Of a DNA stretch of 60,709 nt, positions 9,646 to 21,760 are shown one piece after another. The stretch lies in assembly GCA_947854175.1 (NCBI GenBank), contig CANTYJ010000054.1, positions 1-60,709 on the forward strand, given 5' to 3'. The stretch comes from an uncultured Turicimonas sp. (GTDB lineage Bacteria; Pseudomonadota; Gammaproteobacteria; Burkholderiales; Burkholderiaceae_F). The position numbers and the translations under genes were made by a program. Numbering within the stretch: the stretch's first letter is position 1; the number at the start of each line of letters is the position of its first letter. The notes below the pieces were generated by a model. The model saw only the letters and a list, made by a program, of their open reading frames with translations, was not told where the DNA came from and made no database searches.

Positions 9646-12600
9646 ATGAGCCAAGATTTTGTTCATTTGCGAATGCATTCGGAATATTCATTCCGTGACA
9701 GCACTGTAAGACTTAAACAAGTTGTCCACAAAGCAGCTGCTGCCGGGATGAAGGCCTTAGCCTGTACGGATTTGGACTCCATGTTCGGTGGCGTCGTTTT
9801 TTACAAGGCTTGCCTCGGACAAGGTCTTAAACCAATCATGGGGATTGATGCTTGGATTCGTAATCCAACCGATCCGAATCATCCTTTTAAACTTCTGTTG
9901 TTATGTACAAATCAGCATGGTTATCACACATTATGTGATTTGCTGACAAAGGCATGGCTCGAAAATCAAGTTGATAACAAAGGGCTCATTAATGAGGAAT
10001 GGCTTACTCCTGAAGTTTGTGAAGGATTAATTGCACTTACAGGGTTTCATGAAGGAGCGGTCGGAAGGGCTCTCCTGACAGGAAAAACTTATTCGGCTGA
10101 AGAAGAACTCAAGAAACTTCATGCAATTTTCGGAGATCGCTTATATATTGAATTACAAAGGGCTGGCCGGAAATTTGATGAAGAGCTCATCAGTAAATCA
10201 GTGAATCTGGCTAATAAAATGGGATTGCCGGTGGTGGCCACTCACCCGATCCAGTTTCAGGAACCCGATGGTTTTATGGATCATGAAGTCCGTTGCTGTA
10301 TCGCCCAGGGAACAACGCTGGGCAATCCGAATAGAACCAAAGAATACACCCCGCAGCAGTACTTCAAAACAAAAGAAGAAATGCTGGATCTGTTCAAAGA
10401 TGTTCCGGCAGCTATTGAAAATACCGTTGAGATTGCAAAGCGCTGCAATTTCATGATGAAACTCGGTAAGCCGGAACTACCGTTGTTTGAAACCCCGGAA
10501 GGCGTTTCCTTGGACGACTACATGGCCCAGCTTTCCCGCGAGGGACTCGAAAAACGCTTGGAAATTCTCTACCCGGACGTTAAAAAACGTGATGAAGAGC
10601 GGCCCAAGTATAGTGAACGTCTTGAAAGGGAAATCGGTGTTATTCAGAAGATGGGTTTTTCCGGTTACTTTCTAATCGTTCAGGACTTTATTCGTTGGGC
10701 AAAAAGTCACGGCTGCCCGGTTGGTCCGGGCCGTGGTTCCGGTGCAGGTTCGCTTGTTGCTTACAGCCTTGAAATTACTGACTTGGATCCGCTTGAGTTT
10801 AACTTGCTGTTTGAACGTTTCTTAAATCCGGAACGTGTCTCAATGCCTGACTTTGACGTGGATTTTTGTCAGAACAACCGCGGACGTGTTATTGAATATG
10901 TAAAACGCAAATATGGTTCGGAAGCCGTCAGCCAGATCGCCACATTTGGCACTATGGCCGCTAAAGGCGTTATCAAAGATGTTGGTCGCGTGTTGGACTT
11001 TCCTTATAACCAATGTGATTTGTTGACCAAAAACATTCCGACCATACCGGGACAAAATCCTTCTTTGGAAGAAGTTATCGAAAATGAGGCTGAATTCAGA
11101 GCAATCATTAGTAATTCACCGGAATTAAAACCTCTGGTTTCTTGTGCCATCAAACTTGAAGGACTCTGCCGAAATATCGGTATCCATGCCGGTGGTGTAC
11201 TTATTGCTCCGGGTAAACTGACAGATTTTTGCCCTTTGTATGCCGCCAACATGCTGCCTGAAAACGTCATCAGTATGTATGACAAAAAGGGAGTTGAAGA
11301 AGTAGGACTTGTTAAGTTTGACTTCCTGGGCTTGACGACTCTGACTATTATCGCCAGAGCGTTGGACTACATTGAGAAGAATACCGGTAAGCGCCCAGAT
11401 ATTGAGCATTTACTGCCGACTGATAAAAAAGTTTACGACAAGATTTTTAAGCCGGCCGATACGGCGATGGTTTTCCAGTTTGAATCTCCCGGAATGCGGG
11501 ACATTATGGTCAGATCGGTACCAACAAAGCTCTCCGACTTAATCGCTCTTAACGCCCTTTATCGTCCGGGGCCGATGGCTTTGGCTGATGATTTTATTGA
11601 ATTAAGAAAAGGTGGGGAAAGAAAGCCTGAGTATGCTGACGAGCGCTTGATACCTGTTTTAGAAGAAACGGTCGGCATTATGATTTATCAGGAACAGGTG
11701 ATGCAGGTTGCCCAGATTATCGGCGGCTACTCACTAGGTGGCGCTGATATTCTCCGCCGGGCCATGGGTAAAAAAGATGCTGCAGAAATGCAACGGCAAT
11801 CAAAGATCTTCCTCGAAGGCGCCAAAAAAAATGGCGTTAAAGAGGAAGTTGCCGAAGAGTTGTTCAATAAGATGAAAAAGTTCGCGGAGTACGGATTTAA
11901 CAAATCTCACGCAGCTGCTTATTCTTATGTGGCTTATCAGACGGCTTGGTTAAAGTGTTATTACCCGGCAGAATTTATTGCATCGAACTTGTGTGAAGTC
12001 ATGCTCAATTCAACCAAGTTATACGAATATATCGCTGATGCAATAAAGCACAAAATTAAGGTGTTGCCACTGGACATTAATGAAAGCGAATTTAATTTTA
12101 CTTCTCCCGACTCCAAGACCATTCGTTTTGGTATGGGTGCTCTAAAAGGCATGGGACAGGCCTCTGCGGATGCCATCGTGGAAGAAAGAAAAAAGAATGG
12201 TCCTTATACATCGATGGCAGATCTTGTAAAGAGACTTGGTACCAAGGTTGCCACAAGGAAAGTTTTAGAAGTGCTGAGTACTGTCGGAGCCTTTGACAAA
12301 CTTGATCCCAATAGACGGATGTGGCTTGAGAATGTTCCTCATGTTTATCGGGATGCTCAGGAAAATGAAGCCAATAGTGACCAGATGGGACTGTTCGGTG
12401 ATGTGAATGAGACATCTGAAATTGAAATGGTGCCGTTCAAGCCATGGGGAAATCTTGAAAAAATGAAACGGGAAAAATCCGTGATCGGCTTTTTCTTCTC
12501 AGGATGCCCATTGGATTCATGTAGAGAAGAGATTAAGAAAAATCTTAATTCTGTAACGCTCGGTGAGGTCGCTTGGGACAAAGATACTAAGTATTCTCAG

Positions 12601-13107
12601 TTTACAGCTTATGGGGTCGTCTCATCGATCACGTTCGGAGTCAATAAAACAGGAAATCATTTCTGCAAATTATGTCTGGATGACGGTCTTAAACGTTACG
12701 AAATGAGAACTTCTGCAGAACTCTATGAATTCTGTAAGAAAGAAGTGAAGACAGATGAGGTATATAAGGTCGAAGGAACCTGCATCTATAACGATCAGTC
12801 CGATGTCTTTTCTTGGAACATTAAGGCGATTAAACCGATTAGTGAAATTCGCGCCAACAGCAAAGCAAGAGTGTCTTTGCAGTTAGTTCCGGGCGCAGAA
12901 GCTTCGAAATTGAAAGAATTGATAGGCAAGGTAAGTGAACACTTAGGTACGTACCAGACTTCCCAAGTTGAACTGCGGGTCCGGGATAAGGATACTGAAT
13001 TAGCGATTAAGCTACCTCCTCAATTCAATGCATTATTAAGTGAAATGAATATGTCAGTGTTAGAAAACTCGGAATTGATCGAAAAAGCCGAAGTTAAATA
13101 TGGCTGA
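9646..13107 (+). CDS. dnaE: DNA polymerase III alpha subunit
   Basis: This is the catalytic subunit of the replicative polymerase. At 1153 residues it is full length (E. coli 1160). An N-terminal PHP domain (HLRMHSEYSFRDSTV) is followed by the C-family polymerase core with GPGRGSGAGSLVAYSLEITDLDPL and the catalytic aspartates in MPDFDVDFC. Helix-hairpin-helix, OB and C-terminal domains come last. An internal beta-clamp binding motif QMGLF is at 913-917. AGGAG lies 12 bases before the ATG, a rather long spacing. It stands alone between dcuC and ftsH; lpxB and rnhB, its partners in E. coli, are not here. Confidence 0.97.
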   Translation: MSQDFVHLRMHSEYSFRDSTVRLKQVVHKAAAAGMKALACTDLDSMFGGVVFYKACLGQGLKPIMGIDAWIRNPTDPNHPFKLLLLCTNQHGYHTLCDLLTKAWLENQVDNKGLINEEWLTPEVCEGLIALTGFHEGAVGRALLTGKTYSAEEELKKLHAIFGDRLYIELQRAGRKFDEELISKSVNLANKMGLPVVATHPIQFQEPDGFMDHEVRCCIAQGTTLGNPNRTKEYTPQQYFKTKEEMLDLFKDVPAAIENTVEIAKRCNFMMKLGKPELPLFETPEGVSLDDYMAQLSREGLEKRLEILYPDVKKRDEERPKYSERLEREIGVIQKMGFSGYFLIVQDFIRWAKSHGCPVGPGRGSGAGSLVAYSLEITDLDPLEFNLLFERFLNPERVSMPDFDVDFCQNNRGRVIEYVKRKYGSEAVSQIATFGTMAAKGVIKDVGRVLDFPYNQCDLLTKNIPTIPGQNPSLEEVIENEAEFRAIISNSPELKPLVSCAIKLEGLCRNIGIHAGGVLIAPGKLTDFCPLYAANMLPENVISMYDKKGVEEVGLVKFDFLGLTTLTIIARALDYIEKNTGKRPDIEHLLPTDKKVYDKIFKPADTAMVFQFESPGMRDIMVRSVPTKLSDLIALNALYRPGPMALADDFIELRKGGERKPEYADERLIPVLEETVGIMIYQEQVMQVAQIIGGYSLGGADILRRAMGKKDAAEMQRQSKIFLEGAKKNGVKEEVAEELFNKMKKFAEYGFNKSHAAAYSYVAYQTAWLKCYYPAEFIASNLCEVMLNSTKLYEYIADAIKHKIKVLPLDINESEFNFTSPDSKTIRFGMGALKGMGQASADAIVEERKKNGPYTSMADLVKRLGTKVATRKVLEVLSTVGAFDKLDPNRRMWLENVPHVYRDAQENEANSDQMGLFGDVNETSEIEMVPFKPWGNLEKMKREKSVIGFFFSGCPLDSCREEIKKNLNSVTLGEVAWDKDTKYSQFTAYGVVSSITFGVNKTGNHFCKLCLDDGLKRYEMRTSAELYEFCKKEVKTDEVYKVEGTCIYNDQSDVFSWNIKAIKPISEIRANSKARVSLQLVPGAEASKLKELIGKVSEHLGTYQTSQVELRVRDKDTELAIKLPPQFNALLSEMNMSVLENSELIEKAEVKYG

Positions 13108-13312
13108 TTTCATTCTCCTAATTCGAGCCTAGCTATTGAAAAAATTGACTTAAATCGCAACATAATGCAAAGAGTGGCAAAACTTTCCACGATAAATGGA
13201 TGGCATTGATATATTAGTGGTATTGTCGAGAAAATAAGAGTGTCATTCATTGAAAACTGAACGACATATGTTTTGAATATTGAATTCAAAATTTTTGCTT
13301 TAAGGTGAAACT
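13108..13312. promoter_or_regulatory. dnaE-ftsH intergenic region
   Basis: There is no gene in these 205 bases. The AT-rich inverted repeat TTTTGAAT (13271-13278) / ATTCAAAA (13284-13291) is followed by TTTTTG and then the ftsH ribosome binding site AAGGTGA. I could not identify a heat-shock (sigma32) promoter with confidence. A hairpin melting near the start site could make ftsH temperature responsive, but that is only a guess. Confidence 0.3.
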
Positions 13313-15355
13313 TTGGATAATAAAAATTTATTTGCTAAAGCGGCTATCTGGATTGTGATAGCTTTTGTGCTGTTTACTGTTTTCAAACAGTTCGACGGTG
13401 CAAAACGCATGTCAGCTTCTGAACAAACGACGAGCTACACCCAATTTATGGATGAAGCTAAAGAAGGAAAAATTAAAAGAGTCGATGTACAGGGCAGAAC
13501 ACTGACAGTTACGCCTGTGGAAGGAGCTACTTACAAGATAACGGCCCCCGGAGATCTCTGGATGGTTGAAGATCTTCGAAAGGCCGGTGTACAGGTGTTT
13601 GGTCAACCCGATGAGGAACAGAGTTTCCTGGCTACAATCTTTATTTCCTGGTTCCCGATGTTGCTGTTGATTGGCGTGTGGATTTTCTTTATGCGTCAAA
13701 TGCAGGGCGGTGGAAAAGGAGGTGCATTTAGCTTTGGTAAATCTAAGGCAAGAATGCTGGACAGCTCAAACAATAACATTACGTTTGCTGATGTTGCCGG
13801 CTGTAACGAAGCCAAAGAAGAAGTTACCGAATTGGTTGACTTCTTAAAAGATCCGACAAAATATCAGCGCTTGGGCGGACGTATCCCAAGGGGTGTGTTA
13901 TTGGTCGGTTCTCCCGGTACCGGTAAAACACTTCTTGCCAAAGCTATTGCAGGCGAAGCCAAAGTTCCGTTTTTTACAATTTCCGGTTCTGACTTCGTTG
14001 AAATGTTTGTTGGTGTCGGTGCCGCGCGTGTCAGAGACATGTTTGAAAATGCCAAGAAAAACTCTCCTTGCATTATCTTCATTGACGAAATTGATGCTGT
14101 CGGCCGTCAAAGAGGAGCCGGTCTTGGCGGCGGTAACGATGAAAGAGAGCAGACATTAAACCAGATGCTCGTCGAAATGGACGGTTTTGATACCAGCTCA
14201 GGAGTTATTGTCATTGCAGCAACGAACCGCCCTGATGTTCTGGATCCCGCGTTATTGCGTCCCGGCCGTTTTGACCGCCAGGTAGTTGTTCCGCTTCCTG
14301 ACATCCGCGGTAGAGAACAGATTCTTAAAGTTCATATGAGAAAGATTCCGGTTGGCGCAGACGTCGATGAAGAGATTTTAGCTCGTGGAACTCCGGGATT
14401 CTCAGGTGCTGACTTGGCCAACCTTGTCAACGAAGCTGCTTTATTTGCCGCAAGAAGAAACGGTAAAGTTGTGGCGATGGAAGACTTTGAAAGAGCCAAA
14501 GACAAGATCATGATGGGTGCCGAAAGAAAAGGCATGGCCATGAATGAGGAAGAGCGTAAAAATACTGCATATCACGAAAGTGGACACGCCTTGGTTGCAC
14601 GCTTAATGCCGAAAAGCGATCCGGTCCACAAGGTTACGATTATTCCGCGTGGACGTGCACTTGGTTTAACGATGCAGTTACCTGCTGAAGATCATTATTC
14701 TTATGACAAACAGTATTTGTTGACACGTATTGCAATTCTGTTTGGCGGACGTATTGCTGAAGAAGTGTTTATGCACCAGATGACAACAGGTGCTTCCAAT
14801 GACTTTGAAAGAGCAACCCAGATGGCGCGCGACATGGTAATGCGCTATGGTATGAGTGATGCCATGGGTCCCATGGTTTATGCCGAAAACGAAAACGAAG
14901 TTTTCCTTGGAAGATCTGTTACTCAGACAAAGCATGTTTCTGAAGAGACAATGCGTAAGGTCGATGCTGAAGTCAGAAGAATTATCGATGAGCAGTATGC
15001 AATCGCACGCAAGCTGATCGAGGAAAACCAGGACAAGATGCATAAGATGGCGAAAGCTCTTCTTGAGTGGGAAACAATTGATCACGCTCAGATCGATGAC
15101 ATCATGGCTGGTAAAGATCCGAGACCTCCAAAAAACCTGAGCAAGAAAAATGTGAAGAAGGAAGAAGAGGTTATTGAAGCGGAGGTGACTGAAGTTTCAG
15201 TCAAACCGGAGGGCTCTTCCGAGACCCCTGTAGAAGGTGAAAAGAAACAAGATAGTGCTTCTGAAACTTCACCGGATACTGCTGATCAGAAGTCAGATAA
15301 ATCTGCTGCTGAAGAATTGTCTGATTCCGATCAAAAGACACCGCCGAAACAGTAA
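13313..15355 (+). CDS. ftsH: ATP-dependent zinc metalloprotease FtsH
   Basis: FtsH is a membrane-anchored hexameric AAA+ protease that degrades unassembled membrane proteins and regulators such as LpxC in relatives. Translation probably begins at TTG 13313, preceded by AAGGTGA; the sequence [20 protein letters not shown] then starts the first membrane helix. A second membrane segment is near 105-125 ([17 protein letters not shown]). Walker A is GSPGTGKT at 199-206, the second region of homology includes [21 protein letters not shown], and the zinc motif HESGH is at 421-425. After the protease domain an acidic, low-complexity tail of about 60 residues extends the protein to 680 aa (E. coli about 645). 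Confidence 0.97.
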   Translation: MDNKNLFAKAAIWIVIAFVLFTVFKQFDGAKRMSASEQTTSYTQFMDEAKEGKIKRVDVQGRTLTVTPVEGATYKITAPGDLWMVEDLRKAGVQVFGQPDEEQSFLATIFISWFPMLLLIGVWIFFMRQMQGGGKGGAFSFGKSKARMLDSSNNNITFADVAGCNEAKEEVTELVDFLKDPTKYQRLGGRIPRGVLLVGSPGTGKTLLAKAIAGEAKVPFFTISGSDFVEMFVGVGAARVRDMFENAKKNSPCIIFIDEIDAVGRQRGAGLGGGNDEREQTLNQMLVEMDGFDTSSGVIVIAATNRPDVLDPALLRPGRFDRQVVVPLPDIRGREQILKVHMRKIPVGADVDEEILARGTPGFSGADLANLVNEAALFAARRNGKVVAMEDFERAKDKIMMGAERKGMAMNEEERKNTAYHESGHALVARLMPKSDPVHKVTIIPRGRALGLTMQLPAEDHYSYDKQYLLTRIAILFGGRIAEEVFMHQMTTGASNDFERATQMARDMVMRYGMSDAMGPMVYAENENEVFLGRSVTQTKHVSEETMRKVDAEVRRIIDEQYAIARKLIEENQDKMHKMAKALLEWETIDHAQIDDIMAGKDPRPPKNLSKKNVKKEEEVIEAEVTEVSVKPEGSSETPVEGEKKQDSASETSPDTADQKSDKSAAEELSDSDQKTPPKQ

Positions 15356-15371
15356 AATCTAGTTTGTTTTC

Positions 15372-15404
15372 AATTCGAGGCTGCTTTGGCAGCCTCGAAT
15401 TTTA
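15372..15404 (+). terminator. Strong hairpin terminator after ftsH
   Basis: A 13-bp perfect stem (AATTCGAGGCTGC 15372-15384 with GCAGCCTCGAATT 15389-15401) around a four-base loop is followed by TTTA. It separates ftsH from greB. Confidence 0.8.
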
Positions 15405-15414
15405 GGGATAGAAG

Positions 15415-15996
15415 ATGATTCAAGAAAACATGCCTTCAGAAGTAGACGAACAAGACGACGAAGAAGAAATCAAGATTCCTAAAATCATGGGCACCAAAAA
15501 TTACATGACGCCGGCTTGTTATCATCGTTTGCTAACAGAAAGAGCTAATCTCGTTAAAGTTGAAAGACCTGAAGTTGTACAGGTTGTTCAATGGGCGGCT
15601 TCTAATGGTGATAGAAGTGAAAATGGAGATTATCTTTACGGAAAAAAACGCTTAAGAGAAATCGATCGTCGAATTCGTTTTCTTAATAAGCGTCTTGAAA
15701 ATAGCGAAGTGGTTGACCCGGAAACACGTCCTCCGACAGATCAGATTTTCTTTGGCGCAACTGTTTTGTTCTCGGATGCCGACGGAAATGAATCAAAAAT
15801 TAGAATCGTTGGAATTGATGAGGCAGACGCCTCTGTCGGTGATGTTTCCTGGATTTCTCCTATCGCCAGAGTGTTTTTAAAACATTATGAAGGCGATACA
15901 GTTTCTTTGCCTACTCCTAAAGGAGTTAAGACTTTGGACATCCTGGAGGTAACTTATGTCGGAGTTCCGCCGGGTAAACCTCATGGTTTGGCTTAA
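15415..15996 (+). CDS. greB: Transcription elongation factor GreB with acidic N-terminal extension
   Basis: GreB is a second Gre factor, which cleaves longer backtracked transcripts. The GreB signatures ERPEVVQVVQWAASNGDRSE and LYGKKRLREIDRRIRFLNKRL distinguish it from GreA. The C-terminal FKBP-like domain ends in LDILEVTYVG. Compared with E. coli GreB (158 aa) it is 193 aa, with about 28 extra residues at the N terminus, rich in Asp and Glu (EVDEQDDEEEIKIPK). An alternative ATG at 15430 would remove only five residues, so the acidic extension is retained either way. A terminator follows. Confidence 0.93.
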   Translation: MIQENMPSEVDEQDDEEEIKIPKIMGTKNYMTPACYHRLLTERANLVKVERPEVVQVVQWAASNGDRSENGDYLYGKKRLREIDRRIRFLNKRLENSEVVDPETRPPTDQIFFGATVLFSDADGNESKIRIVGIDEADASVGDVSWISPIARVFLKHYEGDTVSLPTPKGVKTLDILEVTYVGVPPGKPHGLA

Positions 15997-16026
15997 GTTT
16001 TTGATAAATCTGTTAACTAAGTTACT

Positions 16027-16080
16027 GAAGAATTTTTAACGGGAATGAATATAAAATTCTTCAATTGTTTTTTTATTTTT
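16027..16080 (+). terminator. Terminator between greB and queA
   Basis: GAAGAATTTT (16027-16036) pairs with AAAATTCTTC (16053-16062), and AATTGTTTTTTTATTTTT follows. The T run ends right at the queA ribosome binding site, so it could also act as leader attenuation for queA. Confidence 0.75.
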
Positions 16081-16099
16081 AGAGGTGGCCTGTAAAGCC

Positions 16100-18285
<2,186 letters not shown>

Positions 18286-18361
18286 AGTCGAGTTAAGCAA
18301 ACTCCTTTATAATTCCAAAATTTACATACATATGCCGCTTTAAGCGGGTTGGAGAAATAAA

Positions 18362-18706
18362 TTGTTTTTTATTAGTGATGCCTATGCACAGGCAGCCGGA
18401 GCACAACCGGGTGGATTAGAGAGCATGATGTCTTCCTTTGGCGTAATGCTTGTTATCTTCATCGTTTTCTGGTTCCTTTTAATTCGTCCTCAGCAGAAGA
18501 GACAAAAAGAACATAAGAAGATGATTGACAGCTTGACAGTTGGAAATGAAGTTGTTACAGCCGGTGGAATCATGGGCAAGATTGTTGAAGCCGATGAGAA
18601 TTATCTTGTTCTTCAGATTGCTTCAGTTGATGACAAACCTGTCACTATTACATTCCAGCGTCTGGCCATCCAGGCAGTATTACCGAAAGGCACTGTTAAG
18701 TTTTAA
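18362..18706 (+). CDS. yajC: Preprotein translocase subunit YajC
   Basis: YajC is a small single-span membrane protein associated with SecDF. TTG at 18362 is the likely start: it follows GGAGAAATAAA and gives MFFISDAYAQAAG, the normal beginning of the family. A hydrophobic helix (about 24-43) precedes the conserved RPQQKRQKEHKKM, and the cytoplasmic domain contains GNEVVTAGGIMGKI. At 114 aa it is the expected length. It lies 76 bp downstream of tgt and upstream of secD, separated from secD by a terminator-like hairpin. Confidence 0.95.
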   Translation: MFFISDAYAQAAGAQPGGLESMMSSFGVMLVIFIVFWFLLIRPQQKRQKEHKKMIDSLTVGNEVVTAGGIMGKIVEADENYLVLQIASVDDKPVTITFQRLAIQAVLPKGTVKF

Positions 18707-18716
18707 TTGACTTAGT

Positions 18717-18746
18717 GACGCTCCTCATATAGGAGCGTCTGTTTTT
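18717..18746 (+). terminator. Intercistronic hairpin between yajC and secD
   Basis: GACGCTCCT (18717-18725) pairs with AGGAGCGTC (18731-18739), followed by TGTTTTTGG. It looks like an intrinsic terminator inside the yajC-secDF group and would lower secD transcription relative to yajC. Confidence 0.6.
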
Positions 18747-18775
18747 GGATTCATTTCTATTTTTCCGAACCCAAC

Positions 18776-20677
18776 ATGAATCGATATCCTCTTTGGAAGT
18801 ATATTTTGATAGCTGTGATACTTATCATCGGCGCAATTTATACCGTTCCTAATTTTTATGGCGAGTCTCCTGCCGTTCAGGTCAGCCCGGGCAAAGCAAC
18901 TGTTAAAGTGACGGAAGAAACTTTACAGACGGTTGAAAATGCTTTGAAGGTTGCGCAGATTGAACCGAACGGAGTTTTCTATGAACAGGGAGCACAGCAG
19001 AATTCAGTTAGAGTCCGTTTTGCTCCGACTGAAGGTGAGCTTCAGCTCAAAACAAAAGATATTCTGGAAAAAGCCTTAAATACTGATCCCGCTGATCCTT
19101 CTTACATTGTTGCTTTGAACCTTGTTCCGAATACACCGCAGTGGCTGTTGAGCATCAATGCATTACCGATGTACTTAGGTCTTGACCTCCGTGGAGGCGT
19201 CCACTTCCTTTTAGCTGTTGACATGGAAGCTGCCGTATCCAAGAGAATGGAAACAGCTGTTGGTGATATCAGAACCTTTTTGCGTGAAAAGAAGATCAGA
19301 CATGCCGGTATCACACGTTCCGGAAACCATATCGAGATCTTGTTTAGAAGTGAATCTGAACAGCATGCTGCCTATGATTTATTAAGAGATCATCAGTCAG
19401 ACCTACAGTTTGAAGAATTACCCGGAACCGGTAATCGCTTTATTATTCGTGGCAACATGTCTCAAAAAGCAATGACTGATATCCAGGAGTATGCTCTCAA
19501 GCAGAACGTTGCTACTTTACATAATCGTATCAATGAATTAGGCGTGGCCGAACCCGTTATTGCCCAACAGGGTGCAGACCGAATTGTTGTTCAGTTGCCC
19601 GGTGTTCAGGACACAGCGAAGGCTAAGGATATTCTCGGCCGTACAGCTACGTTAGAAGTTCGTATGGTTGATGATTCCCCGGAGGCAATGACTTCTCTTG
19701 CTCAAGGTACCGTTCCTTTTGGAACTGAACGCTTCAAAGACAGAGAAGGAAGAGACATTCTTGTTAAGAAAGAAGTCGTCTTAACCGGTGAAAACTTGAA
19801 CGATGCGCAGCCCGGTTTTGATCAGCAGACCCAAGAACCGACAGTTAACCTAACTTTGGATAACAAGGGAGCTCGTAAATTTAAAGATGTCACGAGAGAA
19901 AATGTCGGTAAACGTATGGCTATCATCCTTTTCGAAAAAGGAAAGGGCGAAGTTGTAACTGCTCCGGTTATCAGACAGGAGATCGGTGGCGGCCGCGTTC
20001 AGATCTCAGGACGCATGACTACAGTTGAAGCAACCGATACTGCTTTGTTATTAAGAGCAGGTTCTTTGGCAGCTCCGATGGAAATTATTGAAGAAAGATT
20101 GGTAGGTCCGAGCTTAGGTGAAGATAACATTAAAGCCGGCTTCCATTCAACATTGTGGGGCTTTGTGGCTGTTTCTGTCTTCATGATTATTTACTACCAT
20201 CTTTTCGGAGTAATTTCGGCGATTGCACTGACCTGCAACCTGTTCTTGCTTGTGGCAATCCTATCAATGCTTCAGGCAACATTGACCTTGCCGGGCATTG
20301 CTGCTATGGCATTGACTTTAGGTATGGCCGTTGACGCCAATGTTCTTATTAATGAACGTATCCGTGAAGAATTAAGAATTGGAAGAGCGCCTCAGCAGGC
20401 TATCTCAGAGGGTTATGGAATGGCCTTCAATACAATTTTGGACTCGAATATTACGAGCCTTATTGCAGGTGTAGCATTGCTGATTTTTGGTTCCGGTCCG
20501 GTAAGAGGCTTCGCGGTTGTTCACTGTCTGGGTATTTTGACTTCTATTTTCACAGCCGTTATGGTATCCAGAGCAATTGTTAACCTCTATTACGGAAGAC
20601 GTAAGAAACTTACCAAATTGTCTATCGGACAAGTTTGGATTCCTCCAACTCAACAGAAATCAGGAAAGGGAGCATAA
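18776..20677 (+). CDS. secD: Protein translocase subunit SecD
   Basis: SecD is an inner-membrane partner of SecYEG that uses the proton gradient to complete protein export. At 633 aa it has an N-terminal membrane helix (about 7-27), a large periplasmic region containing LPMYLGLDLRGGVHFLL and the P1 domain, then five helices in the last third with TLGMAVDANVLINERIREE, the RND-type core motif. The start ATG at 18776 gives MNRYPLWKYI. secF begins 3 bases after the stop, so the pair is translationally close. Confidence 0.97.
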   Translation: MNRYPLWKYILIAVILIIGAIYTVPNFYGESPAVQVSPGKATVKVTEETLQTVENALKVAQIEPNGVFYEQGAQQNSVRVRFAPTEGELQLKTKDILEKALNTDPADPSYIVALNLVPNTPQWLLSINALPMYLGLDLRGGVHFLLAVDMEAAVSKRMETAVGDIRTFLREKKIRHAGITRSGNHIEILFRSESEQHAAYDLLRDHQSDLQFEELPGTGNRFIIRGNMSQKAMTDIQEYALKQNVATLHNRINELGVAEPVIAQQGADRIVVQLPGVQDTAKAKDILGRTATLEVRMVDDSPEAMTSLAQGTVPFGTERFKDREGRDILVKKEVVLTGENLNDAQPGFDQQTQEPTVNLTLDNKGARKFKDVTRENVGKRMAIILFEKGKGEVVTAPVIRQEIGGGRVQISGRMTTVEATDTALLLRAGSLAAPMEIIEERLVGPSLGEDNIKAGFHSTLWGFVAVSVFMIIYYHLFGVISAIALTCNLFLLVAILSMLQATLTLPGIAAMALTLGMAVDANVLINERIREELRIGRAPQQAISEGYGMAFNTILDSNITSLIAGVALLIFGSGPVRGFAVVHCLGILTSIFTAVMVSRAIVNLYYGRRKKLTKLSIGQVWIPPTQQKSGKGA

Positions 20678-20680
20678 ATC

Positions 20681-21616
20681 ATGGAATTATTCAGAATTCA
20701 TAAAGTCATCCCTTTCTTGAAGTATTCGAAAATACTGAATGCTATCTCGTTTATTTCATTTTTCATTGCGGTCGGTTTGCTTGTTGTAAGAGGATTGGCT
20801 TTCTCCATCGAATTCACCGGAGGTTTGGTCATGGAAGTCAACTATCCGGAAGCGGCTCCTGTACAACAAATCCGTGTGGAACTTGAAAAAGCAACTGGCG
20901 GAGAAGTGCAGGTTGTTAACTTTGGTACCGCAAGAGACGTAGAAATCCGTTTACCTTTAAAAGAAGGTAAAACATCGGCTGACTTAAGCACCCAGGTAAT
21001 GGAAGTTATCCATAAGGATGCTCCCAAAGCTGAGCTAAGGAGAACTGAATTCGTCGGACCTCAGGTTGGCGAAGAACTTGCTACAGACGGTTTGACCGCA
21101 TTGTTGCTGGTTATTGTCGGCATTATGGTCTATTTGGCTTTCCGTTTTGAGTGGAAATTTGCTGTTGCAGCCATTATTGCTAACTTCCACGACGTCATTC
21201 TGGTTCTTGGGTTCTTCTCGTTTTTCCAATGGGAATTCTCTTTGCCAGTTTTGGCGGCGGTTTTGGCGGTATTAGGCTACTCGGTGAATGAATCTGTGAT
21301 TATTTTTGACCGTTGTAGAGAATGTTTCCGCCGTATCCGTAAAGGAACTCCGGAAGAGATCGTAGATGCTGCTATTACCGAAACGATCTCAAGAACGATC
21401 ATCACGCATACGTCAACTCTAATGGTGACTCTGTCGATGTTTTTCTTCGGTGGTCCTGCTTTACACTATTTTGCTTTAGCTTTGACTATCGGTATTTTGT
21501 TGGGTGTTTACTCTTCAGTTTTCGTTTCAGCAGCTATCGCACTTTATCTTGGCGTCAAACGTGAAGATTTAATAAAGAAAGTCAGAAAAGACGAAATTAA
21601 TGAGATGGTCCCTTAG
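20681..21616 (+). CDS. secF: Protein translocase subunit SecF
   Basis: SecF is the partner of SecD in the RND-like SecDF complex. At 311 aa it has six membrane helices; AFSIEFTGGLVMEV lies in the periplasmic N-terminal part and LGYSVNESVIIFDRCRE in the membrane core. The start ATG at 20681 is just after the secD stop, with AGGAAAGGGAG overlapping the end of secD as its ribosome binding site. A clear terminator closes the unit. Confidence 0.97.
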   Translation: MELFRIHKVIPFLKYSKILNAISFISFFIAVGLLVVRGLAFSIEFTGGLVMEVNYPEAAPVQQIRVELEKATGGEVQVVNFGTARDVEIRLPLKEGKTSADLSTQVMEVIHKDAPKAELRRTEFVGPQVGEELATDGLTALLLVIVGIMVYLAFRFEWKFAVAAIIANFHDVILVLGFFSFFQWEFSLPVLAAVLAVLGYSVNESVIIFDRCRECFRRIRKGTPEEIVDAAITETISRTIITHTSTLMVTLSMFFFGGPALHYFALALTIGILLGVYSSVFVSAAIALYLGVKREDLIKKVRKDEINEMVP

Positions 21617-21631
21617 ATAACAGAACAGTGG

Positions 21632-21655
21632 AAAGGAGGCGCAAGCCTCCTTTTT
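21632..21655 (+). terminator. Rho-independent terminator after secF
   Basis: AAAGGAGGC (21632-21640), loop GCAA, GCCTCCTTT (21645-21653), ending in TTTTT. A compact GNRA-looped terminator. Confidence 0.88.
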
Positions 21656-21760
21656 ACTGACGAAATTCTGCAGATATGCCCAATAAAAGGCCTCAAGACA
21701 GAAAACTCTTGTGAGTTGACTAAACTACCTTCATAGTATTAAACCAAAGAAGGGAATAAA

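Noticed and set aside
13907..13930. FtsH Walker A reads GSPGTGKT instead of the usual GPPGTGKT
   Set aside because: The lysine and threonine needed for ATP binding are intact and the second position is known to vary; not evidence of altered function.
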